Below the pieces are notes generated by a model. That model saw nothing but the letters and a program-made list of their open reading frames with translations. It was not told where the DNA came from and ran no database searches. Below, in pieces: positions 1-7,001 of a stretch of DNA of 16,110 bases. The translations under genes and the position numbers were made by a program. Within the stretch, counting starts at the first letter, position 1, and each line of letters begins with the position of its first letter. Source of the stretch: Caryophanales bacterium UBA5455 (GTDB lineage: Bacteria > Bacillota_I > Bacilli_A > RFN20 > CAG-826); assembly GCA_002427365.1 (NCBI GenBank), contig DIQT01000002.1, positions 1-16,110 of the forward strand. Reading direction: 5' to 3'.

Positions 1-623
1 AGTTTGGTTTTAGCGAAACGTTTAAAGTTAAAATCGAAAAACATATTCCTAGTGGCGCGGGATTAGGGGGCGGTTCCTCGAATGCCGCAAGTGTAATAAA
101 TGCTATTAATGAATTATTAAATTTAAACGCAAGTGATGAAGCGTTAAATGAAGTCGCTAAACTTATTGGCGCGGATGTACCGTTCTTTTTAAAAAGCCAA
201 CCAGCGCTTGTTAAAGGAATTGGTGAACATTTATCGCCAATCACTGTTAAAGATAACTATGATGTTTTATTAATTAAACCCGCAGTTAGTTTATCAACTG
301 CGCATATATATAAGCTAAGCGACACATTACCAATGATTCATGGAAATATTGATGATGTATTAGATGCCTTAGCAAACGGGAACCTTAATTTGTTAGGAAG
401 CTCGATGTTTAATAGCTTAGAAGCGCCCGCGTTTAGCGAAGCACCGGTTATTAAAGAAATTAAAGATAAACTTTATGAACTTGGGTTTAAAGCTCTCTTA
501 ATGAGTGGCTCTGGGTCCACAGTTTATGCCCTAACAAATGATCAAGAACTTCTAAATAACGGAGTAGAAGCATTTAAACATAGTAACCACTGGGTATATG
601 TAACGACGTTTAACGAACAATAA
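1..623 (+). CDS. ispE: 4-diphosphocytidyl-2-C-methyl-D-erythritol kinase, 3' part only
   Basis: This is the C-terminal two thirds (about 206 residues) of IspE, the GHMP-family kinase that uses ATP to phosphorylate CDP-methylerythritol in the non-mevalonate (MEP) isoprenoid pathway in the cytosol. The reading frame is already open at base 3 and the start lies outside the window. The glycine-rich ATP-binding motif is seen early as PSGAGLGGGSSNAA, followed by GADVPFF and the KGIGE segment. The C-terminal GHMP motif 3 appears as LMSGSGSTVYAL. All are hallmarks of IspE rather than of other GHMP kinases. The gene ends with TAA, 39 bases before glmU on the same strand, and no terminator is visible between them, so the two are probably co-transcribed. 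In Bacillus subtilis ispE also lies a little upstream of glmU, but purR, yabJ and spoVG, which separate them there, are absent. Confidence 0.95.
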   Translation, partial: FGFSETFKVKIEKHIPSGAGLGGGSSNAASVINAINELLNLNASDEALNEVAKLIGADVPFFLKSQPALVKGIGEHLSPITVKDNYDVLLIKPAVSLSTAHIYKLSDTLPMIHGNIDDVLDALANGNLNLLGSSMFNSLEAPAFSEAPVIKEIKDKLYELGFKALLMSGSGSTVYALTNDQELLNNGVEAFKHSNHWVYVTTFNEQ

Positions 624-662
624 GAACAAAAAAATTTTATAATAAGAAATAGAGGAAAATTT

Positions 663-2048
663 ATGCAAAAAAAACACGCTATCATTCTTGCGGGCGGAAA
701 AGGCTCGCGGATGAAATCACTTGATCCAAATTTATCAAAAGTCGCTTATCCGATTTTAGGTGTTCCGCTTGTTAAATATGTGCTTAAAGCCGTTAAACCA
801 TTAATTAACGGAAAACTTGTGACGGTTGTGGGCTATGCTGGCGAAGCAACGAAAGCAATCGTTGAAAATGATTCCGAAGTTGTTTGGCAACATGAACAAA
901 AAGGCACCGGTCACGCTGTTCAACAAGCCACCCCGCTTTTAGAAAAAGAAACCGGGTTAACTTTAATTATTAACGGCGATACCCCATTATTTAAAAAAGA
1001 AACTGTTGAACAATTGTTTTTAGAACACGTTGCAAAAGGGCATGATTTAACACTTTTAACCGCGATTGTTCCTGATCCAACCGGGTATGGAAGAATACTT
1101 CGAAATGCAAATGGTTTTGTCGAAGAAATTGTTGAACAAGCTGATGCAAGCGATGAAGTTAAATTAATTAACGAAGTAAATACCGGTGTTTATGTTTTTA
1201 ATAATGAATTATTATTTCAAGAATTAGGTAACCTCGTAGCAAATAACGCCCAAGGCGAATTATACTTAACCGATTTATTAAAAATGTTTAATGAACGGGG
1301 TTATGTTGTTGGGGCATCAATTTTAAAAGACCCGCTTGAAATGAGCGGAATTAATAACCGTGTTCAACTTGCCGAAGTCGCTAAAGTTATGCAAAAACAA
1401 ATTAACGACCGCTTAATGTTAGATGGCGTTAGTATTGAAGATCCAAGCCAAACATATATTGGTCCTGATGTTCTAATCGCGCCAGATACAATTATTGCTC
1501 CGGGCACAACAATCTTAGGTAAATGCACAATTGGTGCGATGAATAAAATTGGGCCCAATACTTATTTAGAAAATACGAATATTGGTGATCATAACCGTGT
1601 CTTATCGTCATATTTAACCGACACAACGGTTGGAGATTATAATGAATTAGGGCCATACTTAAAAACCCGCGCAAATTCCATAATTGGGAATCATTGCCGT
1701 GTTGGTAACTTTGTTGAATTAAAGAACGTTATATTACATGATGGCGTTAAAAGTGCACACCTAAGTTATTTAGGTGATGCCGAAATTGGTGAACGGACAA
1801 ATATTGGCTGTGGCACAATTACCGCAAACTATGATGGTGTTAAAAAACATCGGACAACGATTCGTGAAGATGTCTTTATTGGTTCCGGCACAATTTTAAT
1901 CGCGCCGGTAGAAGTTAAGCGCGGCGGCTTCACAGCAGCGGGTTCTACAATTAACGAAGACGTCGAAGAAGACGAACTTTCAATCGCGCGCGCGCGCCAA
2001 GTCCATAAACCTGGCTTAGCGGTTCGCTTTCATAAGCCAAAAAAGTAA
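663..2048 (+). CDS. glmU: Bifunctional UDP-N-acetylglucosamine pyrophosphorylase / glucosamine-1-phosphate N-acetyltransferase
   Basis: GlmU acetylates glucosamine-1-phosphate and then couples it to UTP, giving UDP-GlcNAc for peptidoglycan and other envelope polymers. At 461 residues it is close to the usual length of about 456. The N-terminal uridyltransferase domain (about 1-230) shows the nucleotide loop LAGGKGSRM (residues 9-17), KGTGHA (80-85) and the metal-binding NGDTPL (104-109). From about residue 250 the left-handed beta-helix has repeating hexapeptides. It contains the acetyltransferase stretch AHLSYLGDAEIG with the likely catalytic His366, and NYDG near 389. The first motif has Gly-Gly where most GlmUs have Ala-Ala or Ala-Gly, a mild variant. 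The ATG start is supported by AGAGGA at 651-656, six bases upstream. It follows ispE closely and is followed by a long non-coding gap instead of prs. Confidence 0.97.
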   Translation: MQKKHAIILAGGKGSRMKSLDPNLSKVAYPILGVPLVKYVLKAVKPLINGKLVTVVGYAGEATKAIVENDSEVVWQHEQKGTGHAVQQATPLLEKETGLTLIINGDTPLFKKETVEQLFLEHVAKGHDLTLLTAIVPDPTGYGRILRNANGFVEEIVEQADASDEVKLINEVNTGVYVFNNELLFQELGNLVANNAQGELYLTDLLKMFNERGYVVGASILKDPLEMSGINNRVQLAEVAKVMQKQINDRLMLDGVSIEDPSQTYIGPDVLIAPDTIIAPGTTILGKCTIGAMNKIGPNTYLENTNIGDHNRVLSSYLTDTTVGDYNELGPYLKTRANSIIGNHCRVGNFVELKNVILHDGVKSAHLSYLGDAEIGERTNIGCGTITANYDGVKKHRTTIREDVFIGSGTILIAPVEVKRGGFTAAGSTINEDVEEDELSIARARQVHKPGLAVRFHKPKK

Positions 2049-2090
2049 ATTAACCGAGATAAAAAGATAAAAAAATAAGTGAAAAACAAC

Positions 2091-2104
2091 TGAAAGCGTT
2101 TTCA
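2091..2104. promoter_or_regulatory. Catabolite-responsive element (cre), candidate CcpA operator
   Basis: The 14 bases TGAAAGCGTTTTCA match the Bacillus cre consensus TGWAANCGNTNWCA at every defined position and form a near-perfect dyad around the central CG. CcpA, the LacI-family master of carbon catabolite control, binds such sites. The site lies 43 bases past the glmU stop and has no protein-coding gene downstream on the + strand. The likeliest target is therefore the candidate RNA that ends at the terminator near 2324, or read-through control of glmU. Confidence 0.7.
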
Positions 2105-2126
2105 TTTACATATTTTTTGTTTTTTA

Positions 2127-2155
2127 TTGTGCAAATTTTCAATGAATTGTATATT
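2127..2155 (+). promoter_or_regulatory. Possible sigma-A-type promoter for an intergenic RNA
   Basis: A -10-like TATATT (2150-2155, five of six matches to TATAAT) sits 17 bases after a weak -35-like TTGTGC (2127-2132, three of six). Transcription would begin near 2162, placing the cre centre about 64 bases upstream, a distance compatible with activation as at B. subtilis ackA. An alternative weak promoter overlaps the cre itself, with CTGAAA at 2090-2095 and TATTTT at 2111-2116, which would suit repression. Neither is strong. Confidence 0.3.
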
Positions 2156-2168
2156 AGCCTTACAATTC
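2144..2168. repeat. Inverted repeat GAATTGTA-N9-TACAATTC
   Basis: Two perfect 8-base arms (2144-2151 and 2161-2168) flank a nine-base centre. The repeat covers the -10-like TATATT and the presumed transcript start, so it could be an operator for a DNA-binding protein. It could also be the first hairpin of a transcript that starts further upstream. Confidence 0.5.
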
Positions 2169-2334
2169 TTATTTAAGTTTTGTTTCCTTTCTTACGTATT
2201 GCACGTAACCTTTCTAACCTTGTTAAGAAAATCTTAACAACCAAAGCGCTTGCCGTTATTGTAAACGCCGGCAGGCAAAATACCTCCTTTTTTAAGAAAT
2301 GCCCTTTGCAATTATTGTAAAGGGTTTTTCTTTT
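2162..2334 (+). ncRNA. Candidate small regulatory RNA with an anti-Shine-Dalgarno tract
   Basis: This is a predicted transcript of about 170 nt (5' end uncertain, 3' end set by the terminator). It would contain an inverted repeat TTACGT/ACGTAA (2192-2208), a 9-bp palindromic hairpin TTGTTAAGA/TCTTAACAA (2220-2240), and a TGCCG/CGGCA hairpin (2251-2273). After these comes an apparently unpaired CCTCCTTTTTT (2283-2293) just before the terminator stem. That tract has the same sequence sense as the 3' end of 16S rRNA, so it could pair with ribosome-binding sites of mRNAs. This is the mode of C-rich sRNAs such as the CcpA-controlled RsaI of Staphylococcus. The ten bases TTATTGTAAA recur in this hairpin region and in the terminator loop. 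No known RNA family is recognised. It may instead be only the 3' untranslated region of glmU mRNA. Confidence 0.35.
2302..2334 (+). terminator. Strong rho-independent terminator, + strand
   Basis: A 10-bp stem (CCCTTTGCAA with TTGTAAAGGG, one G-T wobble) closed by a three-base loop spans 2302-2324 and is followed by TTTTTCTTTT. The polarity is clearly +. It ends either the glmU transcript or a separate intergenic RNA. Confidence 0.9.
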
Positions 2335-2337
2335 GTA

Positions 2338-2369
2338 TAAAAAAACCCCAACGAGTAAATCGATGGGGT
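2338..2369 (-). terminator. Rho-independent terminator of ppdK
   Basis: Read on the - strand, ACCCCA pairs with TGGGGT (2345-2369), with a further three pairs after a T-T mismatch and a five-base loop. A run of T residues (A on the + strand, 2338-2345) follows. It begins 36 bases past the ppdK stop. Confidence 0.85.
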
Positions 2370-2404
2370 AATTTATTAATTAAATGTAATTAAGTTAGAA
2401 GCGA

Positions 2405-5044
2405 TTATAAACCGCGTTCTTCTTTAATCGAGGCTTGAGCAGCGGATAAACGAGCAGTTGGGACCCGGAATGGGGAACAGCTAACGTAGTCAAGTCCAAC
2501 GCGGTGGAAGAATTCGACAGAGTCAGGTTCGCCACCATGTTCACCACAAACACCTAAGTGTAAGTGGGGGTTCGCGGCTCTACCACGTTCAGCGGCCATC
2601 TTAACTAATTGACCAACACCTTCTTGGTCGATTGTTTTGAATGGATCTTGTTCAAGAATTCTATTTTCATAGTATTCGGGTAAGAATTTTGCGGCGTCAT
2701 CACGGCTAAAGCCAAATGTCATTTGGGTTAAGTCGTTTGTGCCAAAGCTGAAGAATTCAGCTTCTTTCGCAATCTTATCAGCGGTTAACGCAGCCCGAGG
2801 AATTTCAAGCATTGTACCAACGTGATAGGTAAGTTTAACGCCTTCACGCGCGATAATTTCATCAGCGGTCGCAACGACAACTTTCTTAACATATGCATAT
2901 TCTTTAACTTCAGAAGTTAATGGAATCATAATTTCTGGAGTAATTGGTTTACCAAGATGTTTTTGTGCTTTAATCGCGGCTTCAATAATCGCGGTTGTTT
3001 GCATTTTAGCAATTTCAGGATAAGTAACCGCTAAGCGGAGGCCGCGGTGACCCATCATTGGGTTAACTTCATGAAGACCAGCAATCCGATCTTTAACTGC
3101 GGCAACACTAACACCTAAATCCTTAGCAAGTTCTTCGATTAATTTATCATCGGTTGGTAAGAATTCGTGTAGCGGTGGGTCAAGTAACCGAATCGTAACT
3201 GGTAAGCCGCCCATCGTGACATAAAGATTGTAGAAGTCTTCTCTTTGGCTAGGAAGAATTTCTGCTAAAGCAGCTTCCCGGTCTTTAACGTTGTCGGATA
3301 AAATCATTTTACGCATGGATTTAATCCGGTCAGGGTGGAAGAACATGTGTTCAGTTCTTGTTAAACCGATACCTTGTGCGCCAAAGTCTAATGCTTGTTG
3401 GGCGTCATGTGGGGTATCAGCGTTGGTGCGGACTTCTAAGCGCCGATATTTATCAGCGTAGCCCATGATCCGGCCAAAGTAACCACTATCTAAGTCGGCA
3501 GGAATTGTTGCAATCGCGCCATCATAAATGTGACCAGTTGTACCATCAACAGAAATAACGTCGTTTTCACCAAAGACTTTACCGCCAACTGATAAGGTGC
3601 GAGCTTTCATATCGATCGTTGCATTTTGTAAACCAACGATACAAGCTCTACCCATACCACGCGCAACAACGGCAGCGTGCGATGTCATTCCGCCTCTTAA
3701 GGTAAGAATGGCTTCGGCTTTATCCATACCGGCGATGTCTTCTGGAGAAGTTTCAATCCGGACTAAGATAACGTTTTCGCCTTTTTTATGACGTCTTTCG
3801 GCTTCTTCAGCACTAAAGGCTAATTTGCCAACGCCCGCTCCTGGAGAAGCGGCTAAGCCAGTACCTAAAACAGGTGCTGATTTTAATGCTTTTTCTTCAA
3901 AGTGTGGGTGAAGTAATGTATCTAATGTACGTGGATCAATGCGTAAAACCGCAGTTTTTTCATCGATTAATCCTTCGTCGATTAATTCACAGGCAATCCG
4001 TAAGGCAGCAGGAGATGTCCGTTTGCCAGAACGTGTTTGTAAGAAGTAAAGTTTGCCTTCTTCAACAGTGAATTCAACGTCTTGCATGTCGGTGTAGTGA
4101 TGTTCAAGTAAATCACATGTTGCGACAAATTGTTTGTAAACTTCAGGCATTTGTTCGGCTAAATAGTCAATATGGTAAGGAGTACGGATACCAGCAACGA
4201 TATCTTCACCTTGGGCATTTGGTAAATATTCAGCATAAACAATTTTTTCGCCGGTCGCAGGGTTACGGGTAAAGCCAACACCAGTTCCTGATGTATTGCC
4301 TTTGTTACCATAAACCATTGATTGAACGTTCGCAGCGGTACCCCACGCATATGGGATATTGTTCATCTTCCGGTAGTAGTCCGCCCGTGGGTTGTCCCAG
4401 CTACTAAAGACAGCTTTAACTGCTTCTAATAATTGAACATATGGATCGGTTGGGAATTCTGAACCGGTTTGTTGTTTGTAATATTCTTTATAAAGTTGTG
4501 TTAAGTGTTTTAATTCTTCGGTTGTAATTTCGGTATCGTCTTTATAACCTTTTTCATCTTTTAAATCATCAAGCATTTTGTCCATGTCGTCGCGAGGTAA
4601 ACCGACAACGACGTTTGTGTACATAACGATGAATCTCCGATATGTATCCGCAACAAAGCGTGGATTTTGTGTTTCTTTTTCTAAGACAACTGCGGTATCA
4701 TCATTTAAACCTAAGTTTAAGACGGTATCCATCATTCCAGGCATGGAAACGCGCGCGCCAGAACGAACACTAACTAATAAAGGATTCTTTTTACCGCCAA
4801 AGGATTTGCCGGTTTCTTTTTCTAAGTTTTTAACTGCTGCATAAATTTCAGCTTCGAGTTCTTTAGGAAGGGTCTTACCACTTTCGTTATAAACAAGACA
4901 AGCTTCCGTCGTGACTGTAAAGCCTTGGGGGATTGGAACACCGATATTAACCATTTCAGCTAATCCGGAACCTTTACCGCCGATGATGTTTTTGCTTACA
5001 CCATGACCTTCAGTAAACGAATAAACATATTTCTTTTTCGCCAT
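2405..5044 (-). CDS. ppdK: Pyruvate, phosphate dikinase
   Basis: This enzyme interconverts pyruvate, ATP and phosphate with phosphoenolpyruvate, AMP and pyrophosphate. In anaerobic Firmicutes it can serve glycolysis or gluconeogenesis. The length, 879 residues, is normal for the family. The N-terminal ATP-grasp domain contains GGKGSGL (22-28) and VRSGARVSMPGMMDT (93-107). The swivelling phosphohistidine domain carries GGMTSHAAVVARGMG (451-465), with catalytic His456 and Thr454 at the position phosphorylated by the DUF299-type PDRP regulator. The C-terminal TIM-barrel carries GHRGLRL and GVCGEHGGEP with the catalytic Cys833. AGGAGGA just before the ATG is an excellent ribosome site. It is a single-gene unit, divergent from the FGGY kinase and convergent with glmU, with its own terminator. 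Its regulator PDRP is not in this window. Confidence 0.98.
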   Translation of the reverse strand: MAKKKYVYSFTEGHGVSKNIIGGKGSGLAEMVNIGVPIPQGFTVTTEACLVYNESGKTLPKELEAEIYAAVKNLEKETGKSFGGKKNPLLVSVRSGARVSMPGMMDTVLNLGLNDDTAVVLEKETQNPRFVADTYRRFIVMYTNVVVGLPRDDMDKMLDDLKDEKGYKDDTEITTEELKHLTQLYKEYYKQQTGSEFPTDPYVQLLEAVKAVFSSWDNPRADYYRKMNNIPYAWGTAANVQSMVYGNKGNTSGTGVGFTRNPATGEKIVYAEYLPNAQGEDIVAGIRTPYHIDYLAEQMPEVYKQFVATCDLLEHHYTDMQDVEFTVEEGKLYFLQTRSGKRTSPAALRIACELIDEGLIDEKTAVLRIDPRTLDTLLHPHFEEKALKSAPVLGTGLAASPGAGVGKLAFSAEEAERRHKKGENVILVRIETSPEDIAGMDKAEAILTLRGGMTSHAAVVARGMGRACIVGLQNATIDMKARTLSVGGKVFGENDVISVDGTTGHIYDGAIATIPADLDSGYFGRIMGYADKYRRLEVRTNADTPHDAQQALDFGAQGIGLTRTEHMFFHPDRIKSMRKMILSDNVKDREAALAEILPSQREDFYNLYVTMGGLPVTIRLLDPPLHEFLPTDDKLIEELAKDLGVSVAAVKDRIAGLHEVNPMMGHRGLRLAVTYPEIAKMQTTAIIEAAIKAQKHLGKPITPEIMIPLTSEVKEYAYVKKVVVATADEIIAREGVKLTYHVGTMLEIPRAALTADKIAKEAEFFSFGTNDLTQMTFGFSRDDAAKFLPEYYENRILEQDPFKTIDQEGVGQLVKMAAERGRAANPHLHLGVCGEHGGEPDSVEFFHRVGLDYVSCSPFRVPTARLSAAQASIKEERGL

Positions 5045-5107
5045 TTGAGTTCCTCCTACGTAATATGTTTTTGTTTAGACAAAATACAATTTTTTCTAAC
5101 CGCGATA

Positions 5108-5116
5108 ATAATACCA
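5108..5116 (-). promoter_or_regulatory. Candidate extended -10 promoter of ppdK
   Basis: On the - strand the sequence TGGTATTAT forms an extended -10 (TGnTATnAT) about 64 bases before the ppdK ATG. It has no good -35 at normal spacing. A second possibility further upstream is TTGATT (5182-5187) with TATAAA (5160-5165), 16 bases apart. Confidence 0.45.
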
Positions 5117-5323
5117 CAAAGAGATTGTTTCTTCACACAAAAGGCAATTAAAATGTGCTTTTATAATGAATTTTACAAAGAAATCAAGATATATCGGTAC
5201 AAAAATATCGAAAAATAGAGGATTAATTTTTTTCGTGAAATTACCGCAACGAAATTTATAAGTTAATCGAAAATTTATCGAGGGCTCTTTTTAAAATCTT
5301 AAATAATGTAAAAACATTTATAA

Positions 5324-5333
5324 CTAACGTTAG
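5324..5333. promoter_or_regulatory. Perfect palindrome CTAACGTTAG, candidate operator
   Basis: A ten-base perfect palindrome centred on CG lies 25 bases before the TG of the kinase promoter. CG-centred dyads are typical of LacI-family operators. Its position just upstream of the polymerase site fits control of the kinase-phosphoesterase operon. No LacI-type regulator gene is present in the window, so the partner is unknown. Confidence 0.4.
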
Positions 5334-5358
5334 GTCGTCGCAAAAAGCGATAAAATAG

Positions 5359-5367
5359 TGTTATAAT
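5359..5367 (+). promoter_or_regulatory. Extended -10 promoter of the FGGY kinase operon
   Basis: TGTTATAAT is a perfect extended -10 (TGnTATAAT). The -35 region is poor, which an extended -10 tolerates. It predicts a start near 5374 and a leader of about 53 bases before the kinase ATG. Confidence 0.65.
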
Positions 5368-5426
5368 GTAAAAAACAAAACTTGTAAAAGTTAATGATTT
5401 TACTAAATTTTAAAGGAAATTAGCGT

Positions 5427-7001
5427 ATGAAAAACAATGATGACTATGTATTAACAATTGACTTTGGCACACAAAGTGTCCGAACAATTATTTTTGATTA
5501 TAACGGAAACGTCATCGCCTTTGCTAAGTCGGAATATGAAGAGCCGTATTTTTCGCCCGCGCCGGGGTATTGCGAACAAAACCCCGAATATTATTGGGAG
5601 CATATGTTAAAGACAACAAACGAAGTTGCTCGCCAAGCTCCAGACGTTTTAAAGAAAATTAAATCAATGGGGATTACATGTTTCCGTGATACACCCGTTT
5701 TTCTTGATAAAGATTTAAACGTTGTCCGGCCATCCATTTTATGGCTTGATCAACGGCAAGCGGCTTTAAAAGAGAAACTCCCATTATTTCATCGCTTTGC
5801 TTTTAAAATTGTCGGAATGAGTGAAGTTGTTAAATTAAATATGAAACGAACACCAGCGATTTGGTTACAAGAAAACGAACCGGAAAACTGGAATAAAATT
5901 GATAAATATGTTCCGTTATCTTGTTATTTAATTTATCGCTTAACCGGTCAATTAAAAGATTCACCCGCTAATTGCACAGGACATTTCCCAATTAACTTTA
6001 AAAAACTCGCATGGCGGAGTAAGCATGATTTACAGCGCGTTGTTTTTAGGATTCCTAATCGGATGCTTTGTGACTTAGTGCCTGTTGGCGAAGTTATTGG
6101 CACAATTAGCGAAGAGGTTTCCAAAGTAAGTGGAATTCCCGCGGGCATTAATTTATATTCAACCGGCTCTGATAAAGGATCCGAAACAATTGGCACAGGC
6201 TCTAAGCCATTAACAATGGCGTCAATTTCTTATGGTACCGCATCTTCTGTTGAAGTCATGATGAAAAAATATGTTGAACCATCACCGTTTTTACCAGCAT
6301 ATGGGGCCCCAATTCCAGGATTTTATCAAACCGAGTTTCAAGTGTACCGCGGATATTGGATGATTACCTGGTTTATGAAGGAATTTGGAAAAGGCGAAAC
6401 CGCTGAAGCTAAAATTCTTGATATGGCAACTGAAGAAGTGCTAAACAAAAAGATGTTAGCAATTCCCCCAGGAAGTGACGGCTTAGTGCTTCAACCATAT
6501 TGGGGACCAGGGCTTGATCGTCCAGAAGCACGGGGCGCAGTCATTGGCTGGACCGATATTCATACACGTATGCACTTATATCGGGCGATTGTTGAAGGAA
6601 TTGCCTATGAATTACGTGATAACTTAGAACGAATTGAAAAAAACGCTCATACAAAAGTAACCGAAATCAGATTATCTGGTGGTGGCGCTAGAAGTTCCGC
6701 AATTTGTCAAATTACCGCAGATATCTTTGGTTTACCGGTCGCACGCGTTAAAAATACGGAAGCAGCCTCGGTTGGGACCGCGATTGCGGTTGGTTTAGCG
6801 GATGGTACATTTAAAAGTTTAGAAGAAGCCACCGAAAGAATGGTGGAAGTCCAAGACCGCTTTGAACCTAACCCCGAAAACCAAGCCAAATACGATTATT
6901 TATTTAATAAAGTTTATAAACATATGTATCCACGTTTATCTTCATTATATAAAAAAATTAGGGAGTACAAAAATGAATACCCATCCAATGGACAAAACTA
7001 A
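5427..7001 (+). CDS. FGGY-family carbohydrate kinase, substrate unknown
   Basis: A 524-residue cytosolic kinase of the FGGY (xylulokinase/glycerol kinase) family, which phosphorylates sugars or polyols with ATP. The N-terminal FGGY fold opens with the phosphate-binding TIDFGTQSVRT (10-20), and LWLDQR (105-110) lies where these kinases contact substrate. The likely catalytic base is Asp249 in STGSDKGSE. The C-terminal half has GIAYELRDNLE (391-401) and the nucleotide-binding LSGGGARSS (416-424). The length fits the family. The best guess is a xylulokinase-like enzyme, but the substrate cannot be fixed: the region 286-320 (PFLPAYGAPIPGFYQ and after) is not one I can match to a characterised subgroup. 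The start is supported by AAAGGA nine bases upstream. Its last 29 bases overlap the next gene, so the two are one operon. No isomerase, epimerase or sugar transporter gene is nearby, which is unusual for a pentose pathway. Confidence 0.9.
   Translation: MKNNDDYVLTIDFGTQSVRTIIFDYNGNVIAFAKSEYEEPYFSPAPGYCEQNPEYYWEHMLKTTNEVARQAPDVLKKIKSMGITCFRDTPVFLDKDLNVVRPSILWLDQRQAALKEKLPLFHRFAFKIVGMSEVVKLNMKRTPAIWLQENEPENWNKIDKYVPLSCYLIYRLTGQLKDSPANCTGHFPINFKKLAWRSKHDLQRVVFRIPNRMLCDLVPVGEVIGTISEEVSKVSGIPAGINLYSTGSDKGSETIGTGSKPLTMASISYGTASSVEVMMKKYVEPSPFLPAYGAPIPGFYQTEFQVYRGYWMITWFMKEFGKGETAEAKILDMATEEVLNKKMLAIPPGSDGLVLQPYWGPGLDRPEARGAVIGWTDIHTRMHLYRAIVEGIAYELRDNLERIEKNAHTKVTEIRLSGGGARSSAICQITADIFGLPVARVKNTEAASVGTAIAVGLADGTFKSLEEATERMVEVQDRFEPNPENQAKYDYLFNKVYKHMYPRLSSLYKKIREYKNEYPSNGQN

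Larger units (their letters stand above)
2049..2404. other. Long convergent intergenic region with dense structure
   Basis: This is the 356-base gap between the convergent genes glmU and ppdK. It is far longer than two terminators need. From left to right it holds a cre-like palindrome (2091-2104), an 8-bp-arm inverted repeat (2144-2168), a 6-bp-arm repeat (2192-2208), a 9-bp-arm repeat (2220-2240), a GC-rich hairpin (2251-2273), a C/T-rich tract matching the 16S rRNA 3' end (2283-2293), a strong + strand terminator (2302-2334) and a - strand terminator (2338-2369). No convincing protein gene is visible. Confidence 0.85.
5045..5426. other. Divergent regulatory region between ppdK and the FGGY kinase
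   Basis: This 382-base AT-rich stretch contains no supportable gene. It carries the ppdK promoter near the left side, the FGGY kinase promoter and a palindrome near the right side. In the middle are a near-dyad TCGAAAATTTATCGA (5267-5281) and a loosely related upstream copy of its left half, CGAAATTTATA (5250-5260). The length leaves room for more than two bare promoters. I see no terminator or structured leader before either gene. Confidence 0.6.

Noticed and set aside
2142..2237. A 31-codon + strand frame coding a very hydrophobic peptide ending in RKS, resembling a small type I toxin.
   Set aside because: No Shine-Dalgarno sequence precedes its ATG, the -10-like box and inverted repeat lie inside it, and no antisense partner RNA is evident. 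A chance frame in T-rich DNA is more likely.
2234..2293. On the - strand, AAAAAAGGAGG followed by a TTG-initiated 14-residue frame, like a leader peptide.
   Set aside because: The ppdK terminator isolates it from upstream transcription, no good promoter is visible, and the + strand terminator polarity favours transcription the other way.
5003..5218. A 71-residue + strand open frame across the ppdK start and its upstream region.
   Set aside because: It begins within ppdK on the opposite strand, has no ribosome site and has a composition typical of AT-rich chance frames.
6862..6972. A 37-codon upstream extension of the phosphoesterase frame.
   Set aside because: It lies wholly within the kinase gene. 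AGGGAG at the correct spacing supports the ATG at 6973, and the extension carries no family motif.
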